NCBI GenBank assembly: GCA_015064885.1
Contig: SVRJ01000003.1
Location: 30,861 to 94,860 of the forward strand
Source: Oscillospiraceae bacterium
GTDB taxonomy: Bacteria; Bacillota; Clostridia; Oscillospirales; CAG-272
Length of the DNA stretch: 64,000 nucleotides
Direction of reading: 5' to 3'
A model generated the notes under the pieces. It did not search any database, was not told the origin of the DNA, and saw only the letters and a program-made list of their open reading frames with translations. A program made the translations under genes and the position numbers. Positions 33,577 to 42,592 of the stretch are shown one piece after another; positions within the stretch are counted from its first letter, which is position 1; the number at the start of each line of letters is the position of its first letter.

Positions 33577-35016
33577 TCAATCCTCCGTCAAAATAAAATT
33601 AAGCCTTAGCTCCAATGAATACAGCTTTTGTCCTTTTCCGTTTCCCGAGTGCGGATTGCATCTCAGTGCCTCTGCCGCAAACGGAACGTATATTATCTCC
33701 CCGTCTGCTTCAAGGCAAGGAAGAATATCTCTGATGTTTTGCGGAATACCCTTTTCACTCATAAGCTTTTTGAGACTTTTTTTGAACGTACCGAAATCTA
33801 TACGGTCTCCGCCAACTCTGTTTCTCAAAAAAAGCTCGCCATTTATTGTATCAAAATTAAGCACCCTATGTGTTGACAAATTGTAAATTATACTTGGCTT
33901 TAAAGAATATTTTTCCTCGGCAAATATTAACTCTTCTCCGCCTTCAATTTTCCTTAAAACAGCCGTCACATAAACACCACTTTCGGGTATTTCAAAGTGG
34001 TTTTCACCCTCTGACAGTTTAAATCTGTAAGAGGGAGCAGCGTCTTTTATTCGTGTGTCGTTTTTTACGTAAAATACGTCTCCGTCAAGCGTCGCGCGTT
34101 TTTTTCCCGGAAGACTCAGCGAGGTGTCGATCCCGCTTTCTATCGCAGAAACGAGTGCCTCGATATGCTTTTGCTCGGGACGTGCTCCGCAAATGATACA
34201 GTGCTTGTTTATCACCCGCGACAGGAGTGCCTTGTGCTTTTTCCGTAGATTCGAAAGGATCACACCTCTGTCGGATAGACTTTCTCTGTAGATCTGCTCC
34301 GCCTCGCCATTGATGAGATCCGAATCTCGTGAAAAAAGCTCGGCGTTTCTTGCGGACACCGACAAAAAGGCGGGGTTTATCTCTTCTATCATGGGTATTA
34401 TGCGATTTCTTATCTTGTTTCTTGTATAATCGTCGCAAAGGTTTGTCGAGTCTGTAACGTACTGAAGACCGTTTTTACTGCAATATTCGGTTATTTCCTT
34501 TTTTGATACCGAGAGTATCGGGCGAACAACTTTTCCGTACCTGAGCTCTCGCTCGGAAGGAATACCGCATATTCCCTCGAGAGAGGTTCCCCTTATAAGG
34601 CGGATCAAAATATTCTCGGCAAGATCGTCTGCATTATGAGCGGTAGCGATAACAGGTATTTCTTCGCTCTCCATCAGCTTTTCAAACGAAGAATACCTCG
34701 CATCTCTCGCCGCTTCTTCAAGCGTCTTGCCTAAAATTTCAGCCTCTGACGGAACGTTCCGCCTTTCGCAAAGGAAACGGACGCCGAGCTTTTTGCAAAG
34801 CTCCCGACAAAAATTTTCATCTCTGTCCGCTTCTTTACCGCGTATCATATGATTTATGTGAATAGCGTAAAGTGAAAATTTCTTTTCTTTTGCGGCTTTA
34901 CACAAAAGGTCAAGTAAAAACACCGAATCGGCTCCTCCGGAGAGTGCCACCGCTATTCTTTTTCCTTCGGTAAAATAACTGTCAGCTATATCCTTGTCAA
35001 GATACACGAGCATCAC
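33577..35016 (-). CDS. tilS: tRNA(Ile)-lysidine synthase
   Basis: 479 residues. The PP-loop is VALSGGADSVFLLDLL, followed by HINHMIRG, ATAHNADDLAENILIRLIRGTS and YVTDSTNLCDDYTRNKIRN, all TilS marks, with a C-terminal TilS-type domain. The enzyme modifies C34 of tRNA-Ile(CAU) to lysidine with ATP and lysine, so AUA can be read as isoleucine. It is essential in most bacteria. The hpt start lies three bases after its stop, implying coupled translation. Confidence 0.96.
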   Translation of the reverse strand: MMLVYLDKDIADSYFTEGKRIAVALSGGADSVFLLDLLCKAAKEKKFSLYAIHINHMIRGKEADRDENFCRELCKKLGVRFLCERRNVPSEAEILGKTLEEAARDARYSSFEKLMESEEIPVIATAHNADDLAENILIRLIRGTSLEGICGIPSERELRYGKVVRPILSVSKKEITEYCSKNGLQYVTDSTNLCDDYTRNKIRNRIIPMIEEINPAFLSVSARNAELFSRDSDLINGEAEQIYRESLSDRGVILSNLRKKHKALLSRVINKHCIICGARPEQKHIEALVSAIESGIDTSLSLPGKKRATLDGDVFYVKNDTRIKDAAPSYRFKLSEGENHFEIPESGVYVTAVLRKIEGGEELIFAEEKYSLKPSIIYNLSTHRVLNFDTINGELFLRNRVGGDRIDFGTFKKSLKKLMSEKGIPQNIRDILPCLEADGEIIYVPFAAEALRCNPHSGNGKGQKLYSLELRLNFILTED

Positions 35017-35034
35017 CCCGGCTTTCGTTCATAT

Positions 35035-36384
35035 TCAAGCTCCGGGCTCCTCTTTGTCTGTGAGGGGAAGGAACTTTGTATACTGAGGCATCCAGCCCAT
35101 CTTTACAGATCCCGTAGAGCCGTGTCTGTTCTTTGCAATGATGGCCTCCGCGACGTTTCCTGCCGCCTGTGCCTCACTGCCGCCCTGCTCCTTATAGTAT
35201 TCGTCTCTGTAAAGGAAAATTACCGTGTCGGCATCCTGCTCGATAGATCCGGAATCACGAAGGTCGGAAAGCATAGGCTTTTTCACCGTTCTCGATTCGG
35301 GTCCACGCGACAGCTGTGCGCAGCATACCACAGGAACGTTCAGCTCTTTTGCCATTATCTTGAGTCCTCTCGAGATATCGGCAACCTCCTGAACTCTGTT
35401 GTCTATGTGTCTGTCGCTCTGCATAAGCTGCAGATAGTCTATTATAACAAGTCCGAGATTCTTTTCTCGGCGAAGCTTTGCCTTCATTGCCGTTACCGAG
35501 ATACCGGGGGTATCATCAACAAGGATATCAAGCTTTGCAAGTCTCGATACCGCCTCGGCAAGTCTTCTGTGGTCCTCGTACTGAAGACCTCCCGTACGGA
35601 GTAGATAGCTGTCGATAAGGGCTTCACTCGAAAGTATACGTGATACAAGCTGCTCACCCGACATTTCGAGCGAGAAGATACACACCTTCTTGCCGCTGTT
35701 TGCCGCAACGTTGGTTGCTATATTAAGCGCAAAGCTCGTCTTACCCATACCCGGTCGAGCTCCGATAAGCACGAGGTCGGAATTACCTATTCCGCCGAGC
35801 ATCATATCAAGATCTCTGAAATCGGTTTTTACACCTCTCGCCTCTATACCGTTCTGAGCAAGATCGGCGAGATTATTGTATACCGCATTTATAAGCTGCT
35901 CGATATGAACGAAGTTCTTGCTGTCATGCCCTTCGGCAATAGAATATATTCTTTGCTCCGCAAGCTCGACTATGCTTTCAACGTTCTCATGCTGAGAGAA
36001 TGCCGCCTCTACTATCTCTTCACCCGCATCGATAAGGCTTCTGAGCATGCTTTTTTCCTTGACGATCTTTGCATAGTCCTTGACGTTCATCGCGGTAGGT
36101 ACGGAAGAAACGAGCTGTTTTATATAGCTTTCTCCTCCCGCCTTATCATAAACGCCCTTGGCTACGAGAGTATCTATAAGCGTAATATAGTCGATCTGTC
36201 TGTTTATAGAAAAGAGCTCATGCAGGGCGAGATATATATGCGTATGCTCGCTTACGTAAAAATCGTACGCTCCTATAAAGTCAGCAACCTGATTTATCGC
36301 GTCCGGCTTTATTATGAGAGATCCGAGAAGGCTCTGCTCTGCCGTTATCGAAAACGGAAGCTTTCTGTCTGTGATATTATCCAT
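35035..36384 (-). CDS. dnaB: Replicative DNA helicase DnaB
   Basis: 449 residues. The N-terminal primase-interacting domain (PFSITAEQSLLGSLI to ~110) is followed by a RecA-type motor with GARPGMGKTSFAL (Walker A), LVIIDYLQLM (Walker B) and CCAQLSRG. It unwinds DNA at the replication fork as a hexamer. It follows rplI by 28 bases in the conserved rplI-dnaB order. I see no intein. Confidence 0.97.
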   Translation of the reverse strand: MDNITDRKLPFSITAEQSLLGSLIIKPDAINQVADFIGAYDFYVSEHTHIYLALHELFSINRQIDYITLIDTLVAKGVYDKAGGESYIKQLVSSVPTAMNVKDYAKIVKEKSMLRSLIDAGEEIVEAAFSQHENVESIVELAEQRIYSIAEGHDSKNFVHIEQLINAVYNNLADLAQNGIEARGVKTDFRDLDMMLGGIGNSDLVLIGARPGMGKTSFALNIATNVAANSGKKVCIFSLEMSGEQLVSRILSSEALIDSYLLRTGGLQYEDHRRLAEAVSRLAKLDILVDDTPGISVTAMKAKLRREKNLGLVIIDYLQLMQSDRHIDNRVQEVADISRGLKIMAKELNVPVVCCAQLSRGPESRTVKKPMLSDLRDSGSIEQDADTVIFLYRDEYYKEQGGSEAQAAGNVAEAIIAKNRHGSTGSVKMGWMPQYTKFLPLTDKEEPGA

Positions 36385-36412
36385 ACCGCAGTCCTTTCTT
36401 CAAAAAATGAGG

Positions 36413-36859
36413 TTACTTTGATACTACCGCAACCTTTACCGTTGCACTTATTCCGTTATATATCTTTGCCTCTACCGAGTAAACTCCGAATGCGCGAATA
36501 GGCTCGTCAAGCTGGAGCTTTCTCTTATCTATGTCCACACCGAACTGCTTTTTGTACGCTTCGGAAATATCCTTAGCGGTAACAGAGCCGTAAAGTCTTC
36601 CGTCTGTTCCGCCCTGAGCGATTATGTTTATCGTCTTACCGTTGATTTCTTTTGCAAGCTTTTCCGCTTCTTCTCTCTGAGTGTCAAGCTTATACTGCTT
36701 TGATGCTTCTCTGCTCTTCGCTTCGTTCACCGCGCCCTTGTCGGCTACTACGGCAAGCTTTCTCGGAAAGAGAAAATTCTTTGCGTATCCGTCGGATACG
36801 TCTATTATCTGGTCCTTTTTTCCCTGACCCTTTACGTCAGCTAAAAGTAATACTTTCAT
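36413..36859 (-). CDS. rplI: 50S ribosomal protein L9
   Basis: 148 residues, the usual size. The N-terminal domain is [36 protein letters not shown], with a long helix joining it to a C-terminal RNA-binding domain ([16 protein letters not shown]). L9 binds 23S rRNA and spans the L1-stalk region. A good AGGAA site lies before its ATG; it follows gdpP by 35 bases. Confidence 0.97.
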   Translation of the reverse strand: MKVLLLADVKGQGKKDQIIDVSDGYAKNFLFPRKLAVVADKGAVNEAKSREASKQYKLDTQREEAEKLAKEINGKTINIIAQGGTDGRLYGSVTAKDISEAYKKQFGVDIDKRKLQLDEPIRAFGVYSVEAKIYNGISATVKVAVVSK

Positions 36860-36894
36860 ACGTTTGTTCCTTTCTGTAACGTGTTTATCTGTTT

Positions 36895-38919
36895 TCAGGT
36901 TCGTTTTTCTTCGTATTCGTCTATGGCAGCCTGAAGCTTTGTCATAGCGGATTTAAGCGTTTCGTTCTCAAGCTGAGCCGCTGCCGCTTCAAAATGTCCT
37001 CCGCCGCCGAGCCCTTCGAGGATAAGCTGAACGTTTATCTTTCCGTTAGAGCGCGCAGAGACGTATATCATATTTCCATGCAGTGCCGCGACAAACGTCG
37101 CACCCACCCCCTTGAAGGATAACAGCTTGTTTGCAAGCTTTGATATAGCGACACGCGGATTCACGTCGTCTCCGAGGGTTCCCGCGGCAATGACGTATTT
37201 TCCTCTGTAGATCTTTATCTTCTCGGTGAGCTTTGTCTGTACCGTATAGTCCTCCATGCTCTCGTAGAAGAAGGTATTTGCAACCTCGTTGCTTGCCCCC
37301 GCATTTCTGAGGTAGAGCGCGGCAGAGAAGGTTCGTGTTCCGACAGACTTGATAAAATTCTGCGTATCAAGCATTATTCCCGACATCATAACGTTTGCTT
37401 CTTCTGCGCTAAGACCTACTCTTGTAGGTGAGAAGTCAAGCATCTCGGACACGATCTCGCACGTACTCGACGCCGATGGGTCGAGATAGTTGAGATCGGG
37501 AGAATCCATAGAAACGTTACCCGCGCGGCGATGGTGATCTATAATAGCGAGTCTGCTGCAGTTGTTTACTATCTGCGGGCTCTCACATCTGTCAACGCTG
37601 TTTACGTCGGCAAGGATAACGAGAGTATCAGCTCTTACGGCGTCAAGTCCCTTTTCTCCGTCGATAAAGAGATCCGAATAATATCCGTCATCATCCGAGG
37701 TGAGAAGCCTTTCGGTACATATTCTGAAATTTTCGCAATGCTTATTTGTAACTACGTGCACCGGCTTTCCGTACGTTGCCGCAAGCCTTGCAAGTCCTAT
37801 GCAAGCTCCTATAGCATCATAGTCGGGGTTTGCATGTCCCATTACTATAACGTTCTCTGACGCTTCGATAAGAGTTATAAGTCTTGCCGCCTCAAGTCTC
37901 GACCTTACACTGGTTCTCTTCTGTGAGGTCTTTCTTCTTCCTCCGTAGAAGGAGTATCCATCCTTGTCCACTCTGAGTGCTACCTGAGCGCCTCCCCTCT
38001 GAAGGGCATTGTCGAGAGCAATTACGGCTTCCTTTTCCCGCTCGACAATAGAGTCGCCGAATGCCGAAACTCCCATAGATACCGTAAGCGGTATCGGAAC
38101 CACGTCGCGCTGGACCGAATCTATTTTTTCGAGTATTTCAAATCCGGTGCTTTCAAGAGGCTTTATATGCTCCTGCCTGAAGATCATGATATATCTGTCG
38201 CTTGCTATCTCCTTGATCATGGCGCCGAGACTTTCAGCCCATTCCTTGAGCAGCCTATCGATTATATTTGCAGCGTCTCTGTAGTCCCCCTTGCCTCCCT
38301 GAGAGGTAAGCTCGGCAAGGTTATCTATCAATATAACGGCAACACACATCCTGCTGTTCTCATAGCGTCTCCTCCACAGCTTTATGCGCGTTACGTCATT
38401 GAGCAGAAGGACGTAGTAGGTCTCACCGCGGTAAGTAAACTCCGTGTGAGTCATCTCGTATTTGCGTCCGTTAAGCTCCATCTCCGGAGTTTCCTTGAGA
38501 TTTGCTATTATCGACGCAATGGTCTGAGAGGAGAGCTCGTCAAAATTCTTTCCGTAAAGATCCCCCGACGAGAACACCTTGTTTGCCTCCTTATTTGCCC
38601 AGGCAATTACACCGTCACCGGATATCATAAAAACAGGCTGGCTTATATCGATAAGAGTATCCCCCATCGCTTTATATACGATATTTTGTTTTTCCGAACG
38701 GTCCTTGCGGCTTTTTCTTCTGCAGAGAATAACGAATCCGTACACTATGCTCACCGCAAGATACAAAAAAGCAAGCAGAAGCATCGTTAAGGATGGCTTG
38801 AAATTCCCCGCAACAAGAATAACGACGAAAAGCACCAAAGGCCCCGTTGCAAGAGGCGGTATAATGTCAAGTATAATGCCGAGAATATTTCCATTGTTGT
38901 TCTTTCTGTTTTTCGACAT
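36895..38919 (-). CDS. gdpP: Cyclic di-AMP phosphodiesterase GdpP
   Basis: 674 residues. Two N-terminal membrane helices (~12-30 and ~36-60), a PAS-like domain (~75-170), a degenerate GGDEF domain (~180-310), and a DHH/DHHA1 module with [36 protein letters not shown] and [10 protein letters not shown], plus [12 protein letters not shown] at the end. This order is that of GdpP, which cuts c-di-AMP to pApA and so tunes potassium and cell-wall balance. It heads the run to rplI and dnaB. A weak extended -10 promoter is seen ~50 bases upstream. Confidence 0.95.
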   Translation of the reverse strand: MSKNRKNNNGNILGIILDIIPPLATGPLVLFVVILVAGNFKPSLTMLLLAFLYLAVSIVYGFVILCRRKSRKDRSEKQNIVYKAMGDTLIDISQPVFMISGDGVIAWANKEANKVFSSGDLYGKNFDELSSQTIASIIANLKETPEMELNGRKYEMTHTEFTYRGETYYVLLLNDVTRIKLWRRRYENSRMCVAVILIDNLAELTSQGGKGDYRDAANIIDRLLKEWAESLGAMIKEIASDRYIMIFRQEHIKPLESTGFEILEKIDSVQRDVVPIPLTVSMGVSAFGDSIVEREKEAVIALDNALQRGGAQVALRVDKDGYSFYGGRRKTSQKRTSVRSRLEAARLITLIEASENVIVMGHANPDYDAIGACIGLARLAATYGKPVHVVTNKHCENFRICTERLLTSDDDGYYSDLFIDGEKGLDAVRADTLVILADVNSVDRCESPQIVNNCSRLAIIDHHRRAGNVSMDSPDLNYLDPSASSTCEIVSEMLDFSPTRVGLSAEEANVMMSGIMLDTQNFIKSVGTRTFSAALYLRNAGASNEVANTFFYESMEDYTVQTKLTEKIKIYRGKYVIAAGTLGDDVNPRVAISKLANKLLSFKGVGATFVAALHGNMIYVSARSNGKINVQLILEGLGGGGHFEAAAAQLENETLKSAMTKLQAAIDEYEEKRT

Positions 38920-38970
38920 ACAGGCACGTCCTTTCGGTTGGATTTTCGCTCATCTTAAATTATAAATATT

Positions 38971-38999
38971 ATTATAACATATAATTGTATTGTGTTTGT
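38971..38999 (-). promoter_or_regulatory. Candidate promoter for the gdpP-rplI-dnaB-tilS-hpt-ftsH run
   Basis: Minus strand: TGTTATAAT with TATAAT at 38976-38971, extended -10, but the -35 (ACAAAC at 38999-38994) is poor. Confidence 0.5.
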
Positions 39000-39112
39000 A
39001 TTGTTTGTATTAACTTTTTCAAAAAATCGTAAATTTTTTAGACAAGCGGTCTTTTTCACCGGTTTCCTGCCATTGGCAGTGCTCAGTGTACAAGTTTTTT
39101 TGGATTTTGTGC

Positions 39113-39141
39113 TTGACAAAAAAGTTTTTTTGTTGTATAAT
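39113..39141 (+). promoter_or_regulatory. Promoter for glnN
   Basis: TTGACA at 39113-39118, 17 bases, TATAAT at 39136-39141: consensus match. Confidence 0.85.
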
Positions 39142-39163
39142 ATAAAGTAACTTATTTATTCAA

Positions 39164-39217
39164 GCGGATATGTTCCGCACACCGACTCACTTGTAACTAT
39201 TTATGCCGCACAGCGGC
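39164..39217 (+). promoter_or_regulatory. glnN leader with two hairpins
   Basis: GCGGA-tatgt-TCCGC at 39164-39178 and GCCGC-aca-GCGGC at 39205-39217. The second ends six bases before the GGAG ribosome site at 39223-39226, so it could affect translation. The gdpP-glnN gap (38920-39232) holds, besides the gdpP promoter, the glnN promoter and this leader; nothing else is seen. Confidence 0.5.
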
Positions 39218-39232
39218 GGAACGGAGAACCTT

Positions 39233-41317
39233 ATGAAAAATGTACCCGAAACATTCGGTAGCATGGTCTTCAATGACGAAACAATGCGCGAGCGTTTACC
39301 AAGAGACGTATACAAATCGCTTCACAAGACTATCGAAGCGGGCAACGATCTCGACCTTACTCTTGCCAATACTGTTGCCAACGCAATGAAGGATTGGGCT
39401 ATAGAGAAGGGCGCTACTCACTTCACTCACTGGTTCCAGCCTATGAACGGTATAACGGCAGAAAAGCACGACAGCTTCATCTCTCCCACCGCAGACGGGC
39501 GAGTTATTATGGAATTCTCGGGCAAGGAGCTCATCAAGGGCGAACCGGATGCCTCCTCATTTCCTTCCGGCGGACTTCGTGCTACATTTGAAGCAAGAGG
39601 CTATACCGCGTGGGACCCCACCTCATATGCTTTTGTAAAGGACGGATCTCTCTTTATTCCCTCTGTCTTCTGTTCATACAGCGGAGAAGCTCTGGATATG
39701 AAGACACCTCTTCTCAGGTCTATGGAGGCCATCAGTGAGCAAACGATAAGAATACTTAATCTTTTCGGAAATACGTCTACAAAAAGAGTTCATACTACCG
39801 TGGGCGCAGAGCAGGAATACTTCCTTGTTGATAAGGAATATTACGAAAAAAGAAAGGATCTTATATATACCGGACGCACCCTTTTCGGAGCAAGCGCTCC
39901 CAAGGGACAAGAGATGGAGGATCACTATTTCGGAAGCATAAAGCCGCGTGTCTCAGCATTCATGGCGGACCTTGACTCAGCGCTCTGGGAGATGGGTATA
40001 CTTGCAAAGACAAAGCACAACGAGACCGCTCCCGCACAGCACGAGATCGCTCCTATATATACGACGACAAACATTGCCGTCGACCAGAACCATCTCACGA
40101 TGGAATACATCAGAAAGATCGCGGCAAAGCACGACCTTGTAGCGCTTCTCCACGAGAAGCCCTTTGAGGGAGTCAACGGATCGGGTAAGCACAATAACTG
40201 GTCACTTTCGACGGATTCGGGAGAGAATCTTCTCAGCCCCGGAAAAACGCCTGCCGAAAACGCTCAGTTCCTTCTCTTCCTCGCAGCTATAATCAAGGCT
40301 ATCGACGAGTATCAGGATCTTCTCAGACTTTCTATTGCAAGTGCGGGCAACGACCACCGCCTCGGTGCTCACGAGGCGCCTCCCGCGATCGTATCCATGT
40401 TTGTTGGGGACGAGCTTAACAGCATACTCGATGCTATCGAATCAGGCGAGTCCTATATTGGCGGACAGAAGGTACAGATCCAGCTCGGTGTTCACGTTAT
40501 CCCCTCCTTCCCCAAGGATAATACCGACCGCAACCGCACCTCACCATTCGCCTTCACAGGTAACAAGTTTGAATTCCGCATGCTCGGCTCACCTATGAGC
40601 ATCGCAGCCCCGAATATAATCCTCAACACTATAGTAGCCGAGGAGTTCAAGCAGTTTGCCGATATACTTGAAAAGGCCGATGACTTCAAGAGTGAGCTCA
40701 ACGATCTTATAAGAAAGACCATAAAGGAACACAAGCGAATAATATTCAACGGAAACGGATATTCCGACGAGTGGCCGAAGGAGGCAGAAGCACGCGGTCT
40801 CCTCAATCTCAGGACTACCGTCGACGCTATCCCGGTATACTCCAGTGAAAAGAATCTGAAGCTTTTCACAGATCATAAGATATATTCCGCACAGGAGATA
40901 AGGTCGCGTGAGGAAATAATGTTTGAGTCTTATGCAAAGGTAATACGCATTGAGGCTCGCACAATGCTCGAAATGGTATCACGTGACTACTTCCCCGCAA
41001 TAGTTTCGTATCTCACAAAGCTGTCGAGATCCGCAAGTTATCTTATCGAGGCGTTCGGCATCGCAAGCCATGCGGAAAAGAATATCGCAAAAGAGATATC
41101 ATCCGTTCTTGACCGCGCGTATGAAAGTTACGATTCTCTCCGCGCAGTGATCTCCTCAGAGCTTCCGAAGACGGCAAAAGAGCGCGCAGAATTCTGCAGA
41201 GATATGGTTCTCCCGGTAATGCGCGATCTCAGAAAAGCCATAGACACCCTCGAGGAGCTTGTGGCAGAAGAAGACTGGCCGGTTCCCACTTACGGAGACC
41301 TTATGTTCAGAATATAA
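39233..41317 (+). CDS. glnN: Glutamine synthetase type III
   Basis: 694 residues from the ATG at 39233, which has GGAG six bases upstream; the ATG at 39203 is inside the leader and has none. GSIII marks are EAGNDLDLTLANTVANAMKDW, the ATP-binding GVNGSGKHNNWSLS and FTGNKFEFRMLGS. Length near 700 fits GSIII rather than GSI (~450). It makes glutamine from glutamate and ammonia with ATP and is the main glutamine synthetase in many Clostridia and Bacteroides. It is a single gene with its own promoter and terminator; no glnB/glnK is adjacent. Confidence 0.96.
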   Translation: MKNVPETFGSMVFNDETMRERLPRDVYKSLHKTIEAGNDLDLTLANTVANAMKDWAIEKGATHFTHWFQPMNGITAEKHDSFISPTADGRVIMEFSGKELIKGEPDASSFPSGGLRATFEARGYTAWDPTSYAFVKDGSLFIPSVFCSYSGEALDMKTPLLRSMEAISEQTIRILNLFGNTSTKRVHTTVGAEQEYFLVDKEYYEKRKDLIYTGRTLFGASAPKGQEMEDHYFGSIKPRVSAFMADLDSALWEMGILAKTKHNETAPAQHEIAPIYTTTNIAVDQNHLTMEYIRKIAAKHDLVALLHEKPFEGVNGSGKHNNWSLSTDSGENLLSPGKTPAENAQFLLFLAAIIKAIDEYQDLLRLSIASAGNDHRLGAHEAPPAIVSMFVGDELNSILDAIESGESYIGGQKVQIQLGVHVIPSFPKDNTDRNRTSPFAFTGNKFEFRMLGSPMSIAAPNIILNTIVAEEFKQFADILEKADDFKSELNDLIRKTIKEHKRIIFNGNGYSDEWPKEAEARGLLNLRTTVDAIPVYSSEKNLKLFTDHKIYSAQEIRSREEIMFESYAKVIRIEARTMLEMVSRDYFPAIVSYLTKLSRSASYLIEAFGIASHAEKNIAKEISSVLDRAYESYDSLRAVISSELPKTAKERAEFCRDMVLPVMRDLRKAIDTLEELVAEEDWPVPTYGDLMFRI

Positions 41318-41342
41318 GCATTTAAAATAAAAAACAGGCAGC

Positions 41343-41399
41343 TCAAATAATGGGTGATGTTCTTAGCGGAGAAATCTTAAATCAACTCACCTTATTTGA
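41343..41399. repeat. Inverted repeat after glnN
   Basis: TCAAATAATGGGTGA at 41343-41357 pairs with TCACCTTATTTGA at 41387-41399, with a two-base bulge, around a 29-base loop. Confidence 0.4.
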
Positions 41400-41421
41400 T
41401 CCGCAGTAAACAAATAATTAG

Positions 41422-41460
41422 CCCCGACAGATTTTTAAGTCTGTCGGGGGTAATTTTATT
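41422..41460 (+). terminator. Intrinsic terminator between glnN and the lipoprotein gene
   Basis: CCCCGACAGA at 41422-41431 pairs with TCTGTCGGGG at 41440-41449, followed by GTAATTTTATTTT; it likely serves both directions. Confidence 0.85.
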
Positions 41461-41495
41461 TTGTCCAATAAGAAGGGATTTCACGAAAAGACAAT

Positions 41496-42212
41496 TTAGC
41501 TTACAGGCAAATCCGATTCCAACAACGCCCAATCCTCCATATATTCTTTCAGAAACGCCTTTTTTCCATCTTCACTAAAGTCGGTGATTTTTGCGAAAGA
41601 ATCTTTTTTCACTATATATTTGTCCTCACCCTGATTCCAGTACTTGCCCGGAGAAGGGACGCAAAAGCCCCCTTTTCTTTCTATGGCAAACTTTTCATAT
41701 TCCTCATTGATCTCCCTTGCCATTTGCCATACTTGCTCCAACTCATTATCGTCTAACATTCTGATTTCGGGCATTATCAAGTCAACCGATATTGTATTGG
41801 TATTGTGATGGTACTTGCTTCGTATGGTATCGCGGCATTTCCATTCGGGATATTTCTCGGAAACGATATTTTTCATAACGGTATAGTCGTAATCTGTATC
41901 AATTCGATAATAAACTTTTATAAACTCGCCTGCTGCCACCCCATCATTCCATACCCAATCAGAAACACTGGAAACATGACATTCTACTCCGTTTATTATT
42001 GCGTCCCATTCACGATATTCCCACTCATATTCGTCCAAAGTATCAGTGTATTCTTCTGTGACGGTAGCATTTGGATCAATTGATTTAGCGAACGCCAATA
42101 CTTCTTCGTAAGTATGGTGTTTTTTCGTCCACCCTTCGGGAGGATGATAGCTACAGGCGCTCAAACATAAAAACAGTATTAAGATAAAAAATACAGCTAA
42201 TGTTTTTTTCAT
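41496..42212 (-). CDS. Hypothetical lipoprotein
   Basis: 238 residues. A signal peptide (AVFFILILFLCL) ends in the lipobox LSAC, so the protein is probably membrane-linked and outside. The mature part is rich in Trp, Tyr and acidic residues (WEYREWDAIINGVECHV, YYRIDTDYDYTVM) and has several motifs of the kind X-Glu-Tyr-Trp. I recognise no family; DUF-type secreted substrate-binding roles cannot be told. It has a GGAGAAT site before ATG and stands alone, facing glnN. Confidence 0.6.
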   Translation of the reverse strand: MKKTLAVFFILILFLCLSACSYHPPEGWTKKHHTYEEVLAFAKSIDPNATVTEEYTDTLDEYEWEYREWDAIINGVECHVSSVSDWVWNDGVAAGEFIKVYYRIDTDYDYTVMKNIVSEKYPEWKCRDTIRSKYHHNTNTISVDLIMPEIRMLDDNELEQVWQMAREINEEYEKFAIERKGGFCVPSPGKYWNQGEDKYIVKKDSFAKITDFSEDGKKAFLKEYMEDWALLESDLPVS

Positions 42213-42259
42213 TTAGATTCTCCTCCGTCAAATTTTTATTTATCGTTCTGTTTATCGCG

Positions 42260-42310
42260 CCAGTTTCGCCTTTGTTTTACAAAGGCACAGGGCAAAGCCC
42301 ATATCCCTAA
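42260..42310. repeat. Two-hairpin repeat element, copy 2
   Basis: GCCTTTG (42268-42274) pairs with CAAAGGC (42280-42286), then GGGC-aaa-GCCC (42290-42300), then ATATCCCTAA. Compared with copy 1 (30741-30790), the first stem differs at a paired position on both arms (A-T to C-G), and the second stem is unchanged with a new loop. Confidence 0.7.
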
Positions 42311-42325
42311 GGTTGCGCGTATCTT

Positions 42326-42466
42326 AAGGCTCCCTCCGGGAGGGAGCTCCCGACGAAGTCGGGTGAGGGAGAGCGCGTTACAATGAAGTTAGTACAAACC
42401 TAAAGTCACGCAGACTCCTTCCGTCACGCTACGCGTGCCACCTCCCTCTCGGAGGGAGGCTTTTTG
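42326..42466. repeat. MITE-like palindromic element
   Basis: Starts with AAGGCTCCCTCC and ends with GGAGGGAGGCTTTTT, giving near-matching inverted ends; each end is itself a hairpin (CTCCCTC-CGG-GAGGGAG; CCTCCCTC-TCG-GAGGGAGG at 42441-42459). Internal hairpins are CCCGAC-gaa-GTCGGG (42349-42363) and CACGC-tac-GCGTG. No reading frame is inside. Similar CCTCC/GGAGG elements are scattered in genomes of gut Clostridia (my recollection). The gap 42213-42592 also holds copy 2 of the two-hairpin element and the next terminator. Confidence 0.65.
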
Positions 42467-42486
42467 TTGCTCCCATTATACGACAA

Positions 42487-42516
42487 ATCGGCAGAGAAAA
42501 CAAGTTCTCTGCCGAT
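42487..42516 (-). terminator. Hairpin after the SGNH hydrolase gene
   Basis: ATCGGCAGAGAA at 42487-42498 pairs with TTCTCTGCCGAT at 42505-42516. On the minus strand it lies ~75 bases after the stop and is followed by TTTGTCG, a short T-tract. Confidence 0.6.
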
Positions 42517-42592
42517 ATTTCATGTTTGCATTTCTCCGTTAAGAACAACAGAGAAAATAAGAGCTACCTGTTTTTTGTTCTGTACTTTTATT

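Noticed and set aside
39203..39205. ATG as start for glnN
   Set aside because: It sits in a leader hairpin with no ribosome site; the ATG at 39233 has GGAG with six-base spacing.
41343..41399. Riboswitch-like fold after glnN
   Set aside because: It lies downstream of the gene between converging units, with a simple inverted repeat and no recognised aptamer.
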